Shown here: positions 1 through 5,550 of the stretch, one piece after another
Layout: each line of letters opens with the position of its first letter
Numbering within the stretch: position 1 is the first letter of the stretch
Assembly (NCBI GenBank): GCA_944372745.1
Contig: CALWAB010000074.1
Location: forward strand, 1 to 5,583
Origin: an uncultured Clostridia bacterium
Lineage (GTDB): Bacteria; Bacillota; Clostridia; Christensenellales; UBA1242
Length of the DNA: 5,583 nucleotides
Direction of reading: 5' to 3'
Notes under the pieces: generated by a model
Databases searched by the model: none
What the model saw: the letters and a program-made list of their open reading frames with translations, nothing else
Told to the model about the DNA's origin: nothing
Made by a program: the position numbers and the translations under genes

Positions 1-1787
1 TTAAATTGGTTATTAAAAAACCTTCGCATAAATGCATTTACCGCCACTTTTGCTTTGTCTTCAGGCATATCAAATGTTTGGCTTAATAACATTGCAATCT
101 TACTTACCCCACTTTTCCTTCTCAAGAAGTGATACAGTATAAAATCATTTATAGAGTAGTCGCCTATGATTTCTTCAGTTTTCTGCACAATCTCTCCGTC
201 ATTTGTTGGCAAAAGTTCAGGAGAAATAGGCGTATCTAAAATATCAAACAAAATATCTTTTAACTTATTGTCATCCTCTGCTACACTTGCAATCAAACTG
301 CGAACAAGAGTCTTAGGTATGTCCACATTGACTGCATAACCGCTTATATGGTCGCCCGTATATGTGCAATAGCCAAGTGCCAATTCTGACAAATCACCCG
401 TCCCCACTACAATGGCATTTTCCATATTTGATATGTCCATAAGCACTTGTGTTCTTTCTCGTGCTTGTGCGTTCTCAAATGCTACACTTGTATCATCATC
501 TTGAAGACCAATATCCTTAAAGTGCTGTAAACAAGTCTTTTTAATGTCCACAATCTTAGATGTAGCACCTATGGCATCTATCAATTTAATAGCGTTATTG
601 TATGTCCTACTGCTAGTGCCAAAACAAGGCATAGAAACCGCTATTATATTTGTTTTATCCAAATTCAAAATTTCCATTGCCCTTTTGCACACAATCAATG
701 CAAGCGTTGAATCTAGTCCGCCCGACACTCCTATGACCACCTTATTTATATTTGTGGACTTTAAACGCTTAGCAAGTGCATAAGACTGCATATTTAATAT
801 ATCATTACATACTTTTTTTGCATTTTCCCTTGGTATAAAGGGGTATTTATTGTATTTTCTACTTAATATTAAATTGTCACTATTGCACAACCTAAATTGT
901 ATATTTTGGCACTTAACTGTAGATTTTGTACAACTATATGTGCTATTATTTCGCTTTTCACTCTCTAAAAATGCACAGTCTATATCTGCAAATATTATTT
1001 TTGTATCGAAAGTATAATCTGCATTTCTTATAAGTTCTTGTCCATTTTCAAAAATCATTGCATCGCCACTATAAATTAAGTCTGTGCTAGATTCATTTAC
1101 CCCAGAAGAAGCGTATACATATCCACTCATCAATTTTGCTGACTGCATTTTGACTAAGTTATATCTGTACTCACTCTTTGTCACAATGTCTGGGCTGGCG
1201 GAAAGATTGAATATTATATTTGCTCCATTCAATGCAAGTTCATCGCTTTGTGGCTTGATGCCCCACAAGTCTTCGCAAAGTTCTATGCCGAATTTAATTT
1301 CGCTATAGTCATCCGCACTGAATATCAAATTCTCACCAAACGGTATTTCTTGATTGCATAGGTTTATAGTTGTCGGTTCGTCTAAAATAGAAAACCATCT
1401 CGCTTCATAAAACTCGCATCTATTAGGCAAATACCTTTTAGGCACTATGCCCAAAATCTTGCCATTTTGAATGACAACGGCTGTGTTATACAATTTCCCA
1501 TTTTCACTTAACGGCGAACCCACTATGAAGACTATGTCCTTATTTTGCGACCAAGCACACAATTCCCTTATTGCATGTCTACTTGCACACAATAAATCTT
1601 CATTAAAGAACAAGTCTTGACAAGTGTACCCAGTGATACTGAGTTCCGGGAATGAAACTATTTGTATGCCCTTCTGTATACAATTTTCAAGAGCCTTCAC
1701 AATCATTTTGACATTGTACTCTACATCCGCCACCTTCATACTAGGCACAACTGCCCCCACTCGTACATAACCATATTTATTAAACAT
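1..1787 (-). CDS. nadE: Glutamine-dependent NAD(+) synthetase, C-terminus cut by window edge
   Basis: It converts nicotinate adenine dinucleotide to NAD in the cytosol, using ATP and ammonia released from glutamine. The frame is open for 595 codons from the ATG at 1787-1785 and runs off the left edge, ending in RRFFNNQF plus a partial codon. The N-terminal nitrilase-type glutaminase domain (about residues 7-270) shows the Glu-Lys-Cys triad: E48 in FPELSITGY, K118 in VPKRYLPN and C171 in ELCEDLW. The C-terminal synthetase domain (about 325 onward) has the ATP pyrophosphatase loop SGGLDST (355-361), GTSSRTYNNA (390-399) and GTGDLSELALGYCTYTGDH (462-480). From memory, family members are about 630-680 residues, so perhaps 35-80 are missing. 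The start is set by GGAG six bases upstream, overlapping the pncB stop. It is third in the salvage operon. The domain assignment is very secure; the true C-terminus is unseen. Confidence 0.97.
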   Translation of the reverse strand, partial: MFNKYGYVRVGAVVPSMKVADVEYNVKMIVKALENCIQKGIQIVSFPELSITGYTCQDLFFNEDLLCASRHAIRELCAWSQNKDIVFIVGSPLSENGKLYNTAVVIQNGKILGIVPKRYLPNRCEFYEARWFSILDEPTTINLCNQEIPFGENLIFSADDYSEIKFGIELCEDLWGIKPQSDELALNGANIIFNLSASPDIVTKSEYRYNLVKMQSAKLMSGYVYASSGVNESSTDLIYSGDAMIFENGQELIRNADYTFDTKIIFADIDCAFLESEKRNNSTYSCTKSTVKCQNIQFRLCNSDNLILSRKYNKYPFIPRENAKKVCNDILNMQSYALAKRLKSTNINKVVIGVSGGLDSTLALIVCKRAMEILNLDKTNIIAVSMPCFGTSSRTYNNAIKLIDAIGATSKIVDIKKTCLQHFKDIGLQDDDTSVAFENAQARERTQVLMDISNMENAIVVGTGDLSELALGYCTYTGDHISGYAVNVDIPKTLVRSLIASVAEDDNKLKDILFDILDTPISPELLPTNDGEIVQKTEEIIGDYSINDFILYHFLRRKSGVSKIAMLLSQTFDMPEDKAKVAVNAFMRRFFNNQF

Positions 1788-1790
1788 TTT

Positions 1791-3227
1791 TTACTCCGTA
1801 AATATTTTTTTGTTTTTCTCATTTAACATTTTATTTTTTAATTCTCTTAAATTATCTGACAAATCTACATAATATTTATGTGGATTATTGAGGCGTTTTA
1901 TTTCTTCCCACAAAGTTCCAAGTTCTCTTTGCACTTTGTTTTTGATTTCTTCAATAGTGGGTTGCTTATAGACCAATTCACCATTTTTAAATATTAACTT
2001 TTGCAATTCTTTTACATAATAATTTTGAAGTTTAGTTTGCTTCCAAGTGTCTTTCTCATCTGTCAAAATTATTTCATCCTTGGGTATGATTTCATCGGCT
2101 AAAGCCACCAAATCGCCTAAAGCATAATGTGTATTTCTATCATAAAATCTGTAGACCTTTTTATATGAAGGGTTTGTAATCTTTTCTACATTTTCGCTTA
2201 TTTTTATGCGTGGAATTATTTCCCCATTTTCTTCAACCGCCACCAATTTATATACACCATTAAATACTGGGCAACTCTTACTTGTAATCAAATTCTCTCC
2301 TACGCCAAAACTATCTATAGGTGCGTCTTGCTCAAGCAAATCTTTGATTAAATATTCGTCCAAGGAATTTGACACAGTAATTTTGCAATCATTCATCCCA
2401 TTTTTGTCCAAAATTTCTCTAGCCCTTTTAGACAAATACGCTAAATCTCCACTGTCAAGCCTTATGCCCTTTAATCTATAACCATTAGGTTCAAGATAAT
2501 TTTTAGCCACCTTAATTGCATTGACAAGTCCGCTTCTCAAAGTGTCTATGGTGTCTATCAAAAGTATGCAATTATTAGGATAGCATTTTGCATAATTTAA
2601 AAATGCTTGATATTCATCGTCATATTTCATAATGTGACTATGTGCCATAGTGCCAAGCAATGGGACATTGTAGTCAAAGCCTGTTTGATAACAAGATGTG
2701 CCGACCGCTCCACCTATGTACGCATATTTTGCACCAATACTAGCCGCGTCCGCTCCGTGTGCTCGCCTTGCACCAAATTCCATAACAGCCCTGCCTTGTG
2801 CTTGAGTCACAATGCGTGAAGTTTTAGTAGTTATCATAGTGGCGTGATTAAATCTATTCAATATGTCAGTCTCAAGCAACTGTGCCTCTATGGCATTTGC
2901 TCGCACTGTGATAATAGGCTCGCCAGCAAATACTGCTGTGCCATCTTCCACTGCGTAAATGTCACCACTAAATTTAAAGTTCAGTAGATACTGCAAGAAA
3001 TCTTCGTCAAACATATTTGCATTTCTCAAATACTCAATGTCTTTCTTATCAAAATGAAAATTCTCTACAAAATCTATAATTTCACTCAATCCGCCACTTA
3101 TATTATAGCCACCATTATCTAAATTTTTTCTAAAGTACACATCAAAGCAACAATACTCGTCTCTTTTGCCACACTTGAAATCTGTATACGCCATTGTGAG
3201 TTCATAAAAATCAATTAACTTCTTCAT
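1791..3227 (-). CDS. pncB: Nicotinate phosphoribosyltransferase
   Basis: It makes nicotinate mononucleotide from nicotinate and PRPP, with ATP hydrolysis, as the entry step of Preiss-Handler salvage. The 478-residue protein is complete and of normal length for the Bacillota-type family. Family signatures run in order: FYELTMAY (7-14), VYFRKN near 30, MEFGARRAHGAD (149-160), YIGGAVGTS (170-178), GTMAHSH (192-198), LIDTIDTLRSG (223-233), GIRLDSGDLAYL (254-265), TVSNSLDEYLI (284-294) and FGVGENLITS (307-316). H196 aligns with the histidine that is phosphorylated in this family, and RLDSGD is the conserved phosphate-site region. This pattern fits nicotinate rather than nicotinamide phosphoribosyltransferase, in agreement with an upstream nicotinamidase-like gene that would supply nicotinate. 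The start has AAGGAG five bases upstream. The gaps to pncA (2 bases) and nadE (3 bases) indicate one operon. Confidence 0.97.
   Translation of the reverse strand: MKKLIDFYELTMAYTDFKCGKRDEYCCFDVYFRKNLDNGGYNISGGLSEIIDFVENFHFDKKDIEYLRNANMFDEDFLQYLLNFKFSGDIYAVEDGTAVFAGEPIITVRANAIEAQLLETDILNRFNHATMITTKTSRIVTQAQGRAVMEFGARRAHGADAASIGAKYAYIGGAVGTSCYQTGFDYNVPLLGTMAHSHIMKYDDEYQAFLNYAKCYPNNCILLIDTIDTLRSGLVNAIKVAKNYLEPNGYRLKGIRLDSGDLAYLSKRAREILDKNGMNDCKITVSNSLDEYLIKDLLEQDAPIDSFGVGENLITSKSCPVFNGVYKLVAVEENGEIIPRIKISENVEKITNPSYKKVYRFYDRNTHYALGDLVALADEIIPKDEIILTDEKDTWKQTKLQNYYVKELQKLIFKNGELVYKQPTIEEIKNKVQRELGTLWEEIKRLNNPHKYYVDLSDNLRELKNKMLNEKNKKIFTE
1794..1797 (-). promoter_or_regulatory. Ribosome binding site of nadE inside the end of pncB
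   Basis: GGAG lies six bases before the nadE ATG and is itself the last sense codon region of pncB, running straight into its TAA stop (GGAGTAA). Only three bases separate the pncB stop from the nadE start, which suggests translational coupling. It confirms the ATG at 1787 as the start. Confidence 0.85.
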
Positions 3228-3229
3228 AA

Positions 3230-3820
3230 TTACTCCTTAATATATTCTTCTACCAATTTTACGCCTGCTTGATTCATCAATTTAAATGCCATTTCGTTGT
3301 ATTCATTTCGTGGATGATTTGGGGCATCATAAGTTTCCACCACATTTTTAGGCACTGTAACTACCACTTCCCTATTATTTTCGTCAAAATAGTTCACTAG
3401 TGGCAATACAAGGTTAAGGACACAAATGTCGGTACAACACCCCATTACAACCACCTCAAATAGATTTGTGCATTTATCTAAGTCTTGCAAAAAATTTTTA
3501 GCAAATATAGCACTTGTACTATTTTTCTTATATATATTTGCTCGCCTAATGTATTTTTGCAATTTGTCCACTACCTGCGCCTCATTTGTCCCTTCCACGC
3601 AATGTTTAGGGAATTTCTTAAATTCTGTGGCGTATTCCTTGTGTGCTTCCACCACAAACCACAATGCTTCATTTGGTTGCAAACTATTGAGAATTTTGAC
3701 CAGTGCACCTATAATATGCGAAATTCCTTTGTCGTGCATTGCCCCACAATTCAAAAAACCATTGACCATATCTACATTGATATAAAGCCTTTCAATTTGT
3801 TTATAATCTTTTAAATACAT
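3230..3820 (-). CDS. pncA: Isochorismatase-fold cysteine hydrolase, probable nicotinamidase
   Basis: Its likely role is deamidation of nicotinamide to nicotinate, which the next gene product (PncB) uses. The 196-residue length is normal for PncA. The cysteine-hydrolase triad can be placed at D17 (NVDMVNGF), K99 (KKNSTSAIF) and C133 (GCCTDICV), with the usual cis-peptide position at C128-C129. FPKHCVEGT (70-78) matches the nicotinamidase FPxHCVxGT motif. Aligned to Mycobacterium PncA, the metal ligands D49/H51/H57/H71 become E58/H60/E66/H73. A glutamate at the third position has, as I recall, a precedent in the Streptococcus pneumoniae enzyme; a glutamate for the first aspartate is unusual. 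Fold and operon context are strong, but the exact substrate is inferred; another amide or an isochorismatase-like substrate is the alternative. The start is supported by GGAAGGAT six bases upstream. It is first in the operon, behind a strong promoter. Confidence 0.82.
   Translation of the reverse strand: MYLKDYKQIERLYINVDMVNGFLNCGAMHDKGISHIIGALVKILNSLQPNEALWFVVEAHKEYATEFKKFPKHCVEGTNEAQVVDKLQKYIRRANIYKKNSTSAIFAKNFLQDLDKCTNLFEVVVMGCCTDICVLNLVLPLVNYFDENNREVVVTVPKNVVETYDAPNHPRNEYNEMAFKLMNQAGVKLVEEYIKE
3233..3238 (-). promoter_or_regulatory. Ribosome binding site of pncB inside the end of pncA
   Basis: AAGGAG forms the last two codons (Lys-Glu) of pncA and is followed directly by its TAA stop, then TT and the pncB ATG. 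The spacing of five bases is good. The arrangement is nearly identical to the pncB-nadE junction and suggests coupled translation. Confidence 0.88.
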
Positions 3821-3825
3821 AATCT

Positions 3826-3833
3826 ATCCTTCC
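3826..3833 (-). promoter_or_regulatory. Ribosome binding site of pncA
   Basis: GGAAGGAT lies five bases upstream of the ATG at 3820-3818 and fixes the pncA start. An 8-base palindrome TGTTAACA at 3837-3844 lies just upstream of it and resembles a shortened copy of the operator motif further up. Confidence 0.75.
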
Positions 3834-3891
3834 AAATGTTAACAAACTTGACTTCTCGCCTTTTTTTTGCACTATTTTTTGTCAATTTTTG

Positions 3892-3916
3892 TGTTATTAA
3901 CATTTTGTTATTAACA
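3892..3916. promoter_or_regulatory. Tandem palindromic operator over the NAD operon start site
   Basis: Two identical 11-base palindromes, TGTTATTAACA, occupy 3892-3902 and 3906-3916, separated by TTT (14-base period). The second overlaps the last base of the -10 box and the predicted start; the first lies in the early leader. This placement is typical of a repressor site. The regulator is not encoded here. NiaR-type nicotinate repressors, or a redox regulator such as Rex, are reasonable candidates from pathway context, but the motif was not matched to a confirmed consensus. Confidence 0.7.
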
Positions 3917-3944
3917 TTATATTAAAAACAGAATCATTTGTCAA
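3916..3944 (-). promoter_or_regulatory. Sigma-A promoter of the pncA-pncB-nadE operon
   Basis: On the minus strand TTGACA (3944-3939) and TATAAT (3921-3916) are separated by exactly 17 bases. Both hexamers match the consensus perfectly. The predicted start is about 3909, giving a leader of roughly 90 bases before pncA. With such a strong core promoter, expression is likely set by repression, consistent with the palindrome pair overlapping the start. Confidence 0.92.
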
Positions 3945-3974
3945 CCCTTTTTCACAAAAAAATTGAATTTTATG

Positions 3975-4009
3975 AAAAAAGGACATTGAGCAAATCTGTC
4001 AATGCCTTT
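3975..4009 (-). terminator. Rho-independent terminator downstream of the dehydrogenase gene
   Basis: Read on the minus strand, AAAGG-CATTGA pairs with TCAATG-(T)-CCTTT: 11 pairs with one bulged T and a 9-base loop. The T run (3980-3975) begins within the 3' arm. It lies about 90 bases past the dehydrogenase stop and about 30 bases before the -35 box of the NAD operon, so it insulates the two units. Confidence 0.85.
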
Positions 4010-4040
4010 AGTATTTAGAAGATTTATCTCCTTAAAATAG

Positions 4041-4063
4041 AAAAAGAACTACCCGTTCCCTTT
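4041..4063 (-). terminator. Possible first, weaker terminator of the dehydrogenase gene
   Basis: On the minus strand AAAGGGAAC and GTTCTTTTT can form nine pairs, two of them G-U, around a GGGTA loop. The T run is the 3' arm itself. It sits 39 bases after the stop codon at 4102. The stem is less stable than the one at 3975-4009, so this may act only as a partial terminator. The pairing is much worse on the plus strand, where the wobble pairs become mismatches. Confidence 0.45.
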
Positions 4064-4101
4064 CAAAATTTTGATTTGTATCTAAAATGATTATATTTAA
4101 A

Positions 4102-5109
4102 TTACTTCACTTTCTTAATTACCAATTCTGGCTTATTCTCTCTAAACCAATCGACTGTATCAAAGAGTGTTTCTTCTACATTACGCACGGTATAGCCCAA
4201 TTTCTCCTTTGCTTTTTGATTGCTAAAATTGGAATTGCTATTCAATGTATAAAGTGAATATGCACTGAAAACTGGCTTTTTGTTTCTAACTTTGTAATAT
4301 AGATTGGCAAAAGGCACCATCAATTTAACGAACCAAAGGGCAATTTTATAAGGCAATTTCTTGCGTTTTAGTTTTTTATTTAAGATTGTGAGCATTTCTT
4401 TTAATGTCACATAACGCCCAGACAATATGTAACCTTCACCACTTTCACCCTTTTCGCCTGCTAAAATTATACCATTTACGACATCACGCACATCCACAAA
4501 GTTGTATCCGCCTTTTACATAGGCAAAAAGTTTCTCATTCATATAATCGAGTATCACTTGCCCTAGTTCCGAAATCTTGTAGTCGCAAGGTCCTATTACT
4601 CCAGACGGATAAACGACCACTGCATCAAGTTCACCACTCTTTGCCTTTTCCATTATATAGCCCGTAGCTAGCGCTTTAGTTTTTGCATAATTCCCCACCA
4701 AGTTAGAACTATCAAATGTGCTGGGTTCTGTCAATACTTTGCCTTCAACTGGGTCAATTATATGTACACTACTTGTGTAAATTAAGCGTTTTGCCTTTTT
4801 CTCAATACACGCATCCACAATATTTTTTGTTCCACCCACATTGACTTTCTTAATCTTTTCATAAGGGATATTTGCTATATCAATTACGCCCGCCAAATGA
4901 TAGACTGTGTCGCCTTCTTCAATCACGCTAAATACAAAATCTCTGTCCGTTATATCGCCATAACGCACATCTAGTTTTAAATCATCAAGTGGTGTCATAT
5001 CTTCATTAGGCAATATGATGACTATCACTGCTTCCCCTTTTTCTATGAGTGCCTTGACAAGCACATTGCCTATATGACCTGTCGCACCCGTCACTACTAT
5101 CTTTGACAT
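4102..5109 (-). CDS. Extended SDR-family NAD(P)-dependent epimerase/dehydratase-like protein
   Basis: This is a complete 335-residue extended short-chain dehydrogenase/reductase. The Rossmann dinucleotide site is TGATGHIG (7-14); GDITD (51-55) is the usual adenine-side aspartate region and HLAG (71-74) follows. The catalytic set is S113/S114 in YTSSVH, Y141 and K145 in NYAKTKA, then YPSGVIGP (167-174). NFVDVRDVVNGI (203-214) matches the substrate-domain motif of epimerases and dihydroflavonol-reductase-like proteins. A hydrophobic stretch at about 256-272 (IALWFVKLMVPFANLYY), followed by basic residues, suggests membrane association, as in hopanoid-associated HpnA or 3-beta-HSD-like relatives. 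The substrate cannot be assigned. The start has AAGGAG five bases upstream. It is a separate unit, with its own promoter and terminators, upstream of the NAD operon; it would use the cofactor that operon makes, but no direct pathway link is visible. Confidence 0.92.
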   Translation of the reverse strand: MSKIVVTGATGHIGNVLVKALIEKGEAVIVIILPNEDMTPLDDLKLDVRYGDITDRDFVFSVIEEGDTVYHLAGVIDIANIPYEKIKKVNVGGTKNIVDACIEKKAKRLIYTSSVHIIDPVEGKVLTEPSTFDSSNLVGNYAKTKALATGYIMEKAKSGELDAVVVYPSGVIGPCDYKISELGQVILDYMNEKLFAYVKGGYNFVDVRDVVNGIILAGEKGESGEGYILSGRYVTLKEMLTILNKKLKRKKLPYKIALWFVKLMVPFANLYYKVRNKKPVFSAYSLYTLNSNSNFSNQKAKEKLGYTVRNVEETLFDTVDWFRENKPELVIKKVK

Positions 5110-5114
5110 TTTTA

Positions 5115-5120
5115 CTCCTT
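5115..5120 (-). promoter_or_regulatory. Ribosome binding site of the dehydrogenase gene
   Basis: AAGGAG precedes the ATG by five bases (AAGGAGTAAAA-ATG) and fixes the start. If the promoter at 5127-5155 is right, transcription begins at about 5120, so this site would be at the very 5' end of the message. Confidence 0.85.
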
Positions 5121-5126
5121 AAAACT

Positions 5127-5155
5127 ATTATAACCACTTTGTTATTAAATTACAA
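5127..5155 (-). promoter_or_regulatory. Probable promoter of the dehydrogenase gene
   Basis: On the minus strand a perfect TATAAT (5132-5127) is preceded, 17 bases upstream, by TTGTAA (5155-5150), which matches four of six -35 consensus bases. The predicted start near 5120 leaves a leader of only about 11 bases. No better-spaced -35/-10 pair was found between here and the repeat region. Confidence 0.6.
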
Positions 5156-5156
5156 A
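5138..5156. promoter_or_regulatory. Operator-like palindrome in the dehydrogenase promoter
   Basis: A 19-base interrupted palindrome (TTTGT.ATT-A-AAT.ACAAA; 8 of 9 pairs match) covers the -35 box and most of the spacer. Its bases 5138-5148, TTTGTTATTAA, are identical to 3904-3914 in the second operator of the NAD operon. A shared regulator is possible, but the sequence is A+T-rich and the palindrome centre differs, so confidence is low. Confidence 0.35.
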
Positions 5157-5171
5157 TGTTTTAATATTTAT

Positions 5172-5219
5172 CTAGAATTTTTTAAAAAAAGCATACTATT
5201 TCATAAGTATATACACTCT
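5172..5219. repeat. Possible degenerate tail of a further repeat unit
   Basis: CTAGAATTTTTT (5172-5183) is identical to 5526-5537 at the end of the downstream unit, and TACACTCT (5212-5219) is identical to 5542-5549. Order and orientation are kept, but the gap between the two matches is larger here. This looks like the eroded 3' end of another unit abutting the dehydrogenase promoter. The matches are short and partly low-complexity. Confidence 0.4.
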
Positions 5220-5237
5220 ATATAATATACCATAGAT

Positions 5238-5270
5238 AAGCAAATATAATTTGCTTCAGGCTGTAGTAGA
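5238..5270. repeat. Direct repeat, copy 1 (33 bases)
   Basis: It matches 5551-5583 at 32 of 33 positions. It opens with the perfect inverted repeat AAGCAAAT-ATA-ATTTGCTT (5238-5256). The single difference is C5241 against T5554, in the left arm of that hairpin. Copy 1 continues into a roughly 280-base structured stretch; what follows copy 2 lies outside the window. Confidence 0.95.
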
Positions 5271-5497
5271 CAAACTACAAATAGAAAATTTAATAAAATT
5301 AAATTTTACTTTTTGCGGTAGCAAAAAGCAATATTTTATTATGTTTTTTATACAAAAACTTAATTTTATAGTGCTTTTAGACCAAAGGTCAAGGGTACTT
5401 GCGTACGGCATTGGTCACTACTTTGAGAGAACATACAAAGCTTATCCTATTGCATACTAAGAACACGCCACGGGGTGGCATCACCCTTGTCCTTGTA

Positions 5498-5538
5498 CTA
5501 GGGCATCAAAAGGATGGAAAATCCCCTAGAATTTTTTT
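5498..5538 (+). terminator. Terminator-like hairpin at the end of the repeat unit
   Basis: CTAGGG (5498-5503) pairs with CCCTAG (5524-5529) around a 20-base loop, which could also hold a nested GGAT/ATCC pairing in an alternative fold. It is followed by AA and seven Ts (5532-5538). On the plus strand this has the form of an intrinsic terminator. Part of the T run is also in the long-range complement to 5266-5274. The loop is large, so strength is uncertain. Confidence 0.5.
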
Positions 5539-5550
5539 GTCTACACTCTC

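Larger units (their letters stand above)
5238..5549 (+). ncRNA. Candidate structured RNA or repeat unit of unknown family
   Basis: No protein function is supported in this stretch; the longest open frame has no ribosome site or recognisable motif. Perfect inverted repeats occur in series: 5238-5256; TGTAGT/ACTACA (5262-5279); a 10-bp AT stem with AAA loop (5285-5307); CTTTTTGC-GGTA-GCAAAAAG (5309-5328); GTTTTT/AAAAAC (5343-5359); GACCAA/TTGGTC (5380-5416) enclosing GTAC-TTGC-GTAC (5395-5406); CTTTG/CAAAG (5421-5440); GCCAC/GTGGC (5467-5479). GTAGACAAA (5266-5274) complements TTTGTCTAC (5536-5544) and could close the whole element. CAAGGGT (5390-5396) complements ACCCTTG (5483-5489). A hairpin with a T run ends the unit on the plus strand, which favours plus-strand transcription. 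A TATAAT at 5221-5226 could be its -10 box, but no good -35 is seen. A repeat-DNA or MITE-like element is an equal alternative. Confidence 0.4.

Noticed and set aside
3857..3885. Second promoter using TTGACA at 3885-3880 in the pncA leader
   Set aside because: There is no -10-like sequence at 15-19 bases downstream; the position holds AAAGGC.
3821..3909. Riboswitch in the pncA leader
   Set aside because: The leader is short and A-rich, with only a weak TTGAC/GTCAA pairing over a large loop and no recognised aptamer.
3892..3916. Canonical Rex operator
   Set aside because: The half-sites are similar but are joined without the four-base spacer of the consensus as I recall it, so only a resemblance is reported.
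544..4667. Several plus-strand open frames of 70-119 codons (544-783, 1084-1308, 2206-2481, 2607-2819, 3426-3785, 3485-3814, 4404-4667)
   Set aside because: All lie antisense within genes with clear catalytic motifs and have implausible composition; they are shadows.
1..5109. Alternative genetic code with TGA as tryptophan
   Set aside because: Tryptophans in the conserved motifs that were checked are TGG, and all three complete genes end in TAA at expected lengths.
5380..5416. tRNA or known riboswitch
   Set aside because: The stems do not form a cloverleaf, there is no TTC arm motif, and no known riboswitch core was recognised.
5251..5460. Plus-strand open frame of 69 codons in the repeat region
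   Set aside because: It starts with TTG inside the repeat, has no ribosome site, passes through several perfect hairpins and resembles no known protein family.
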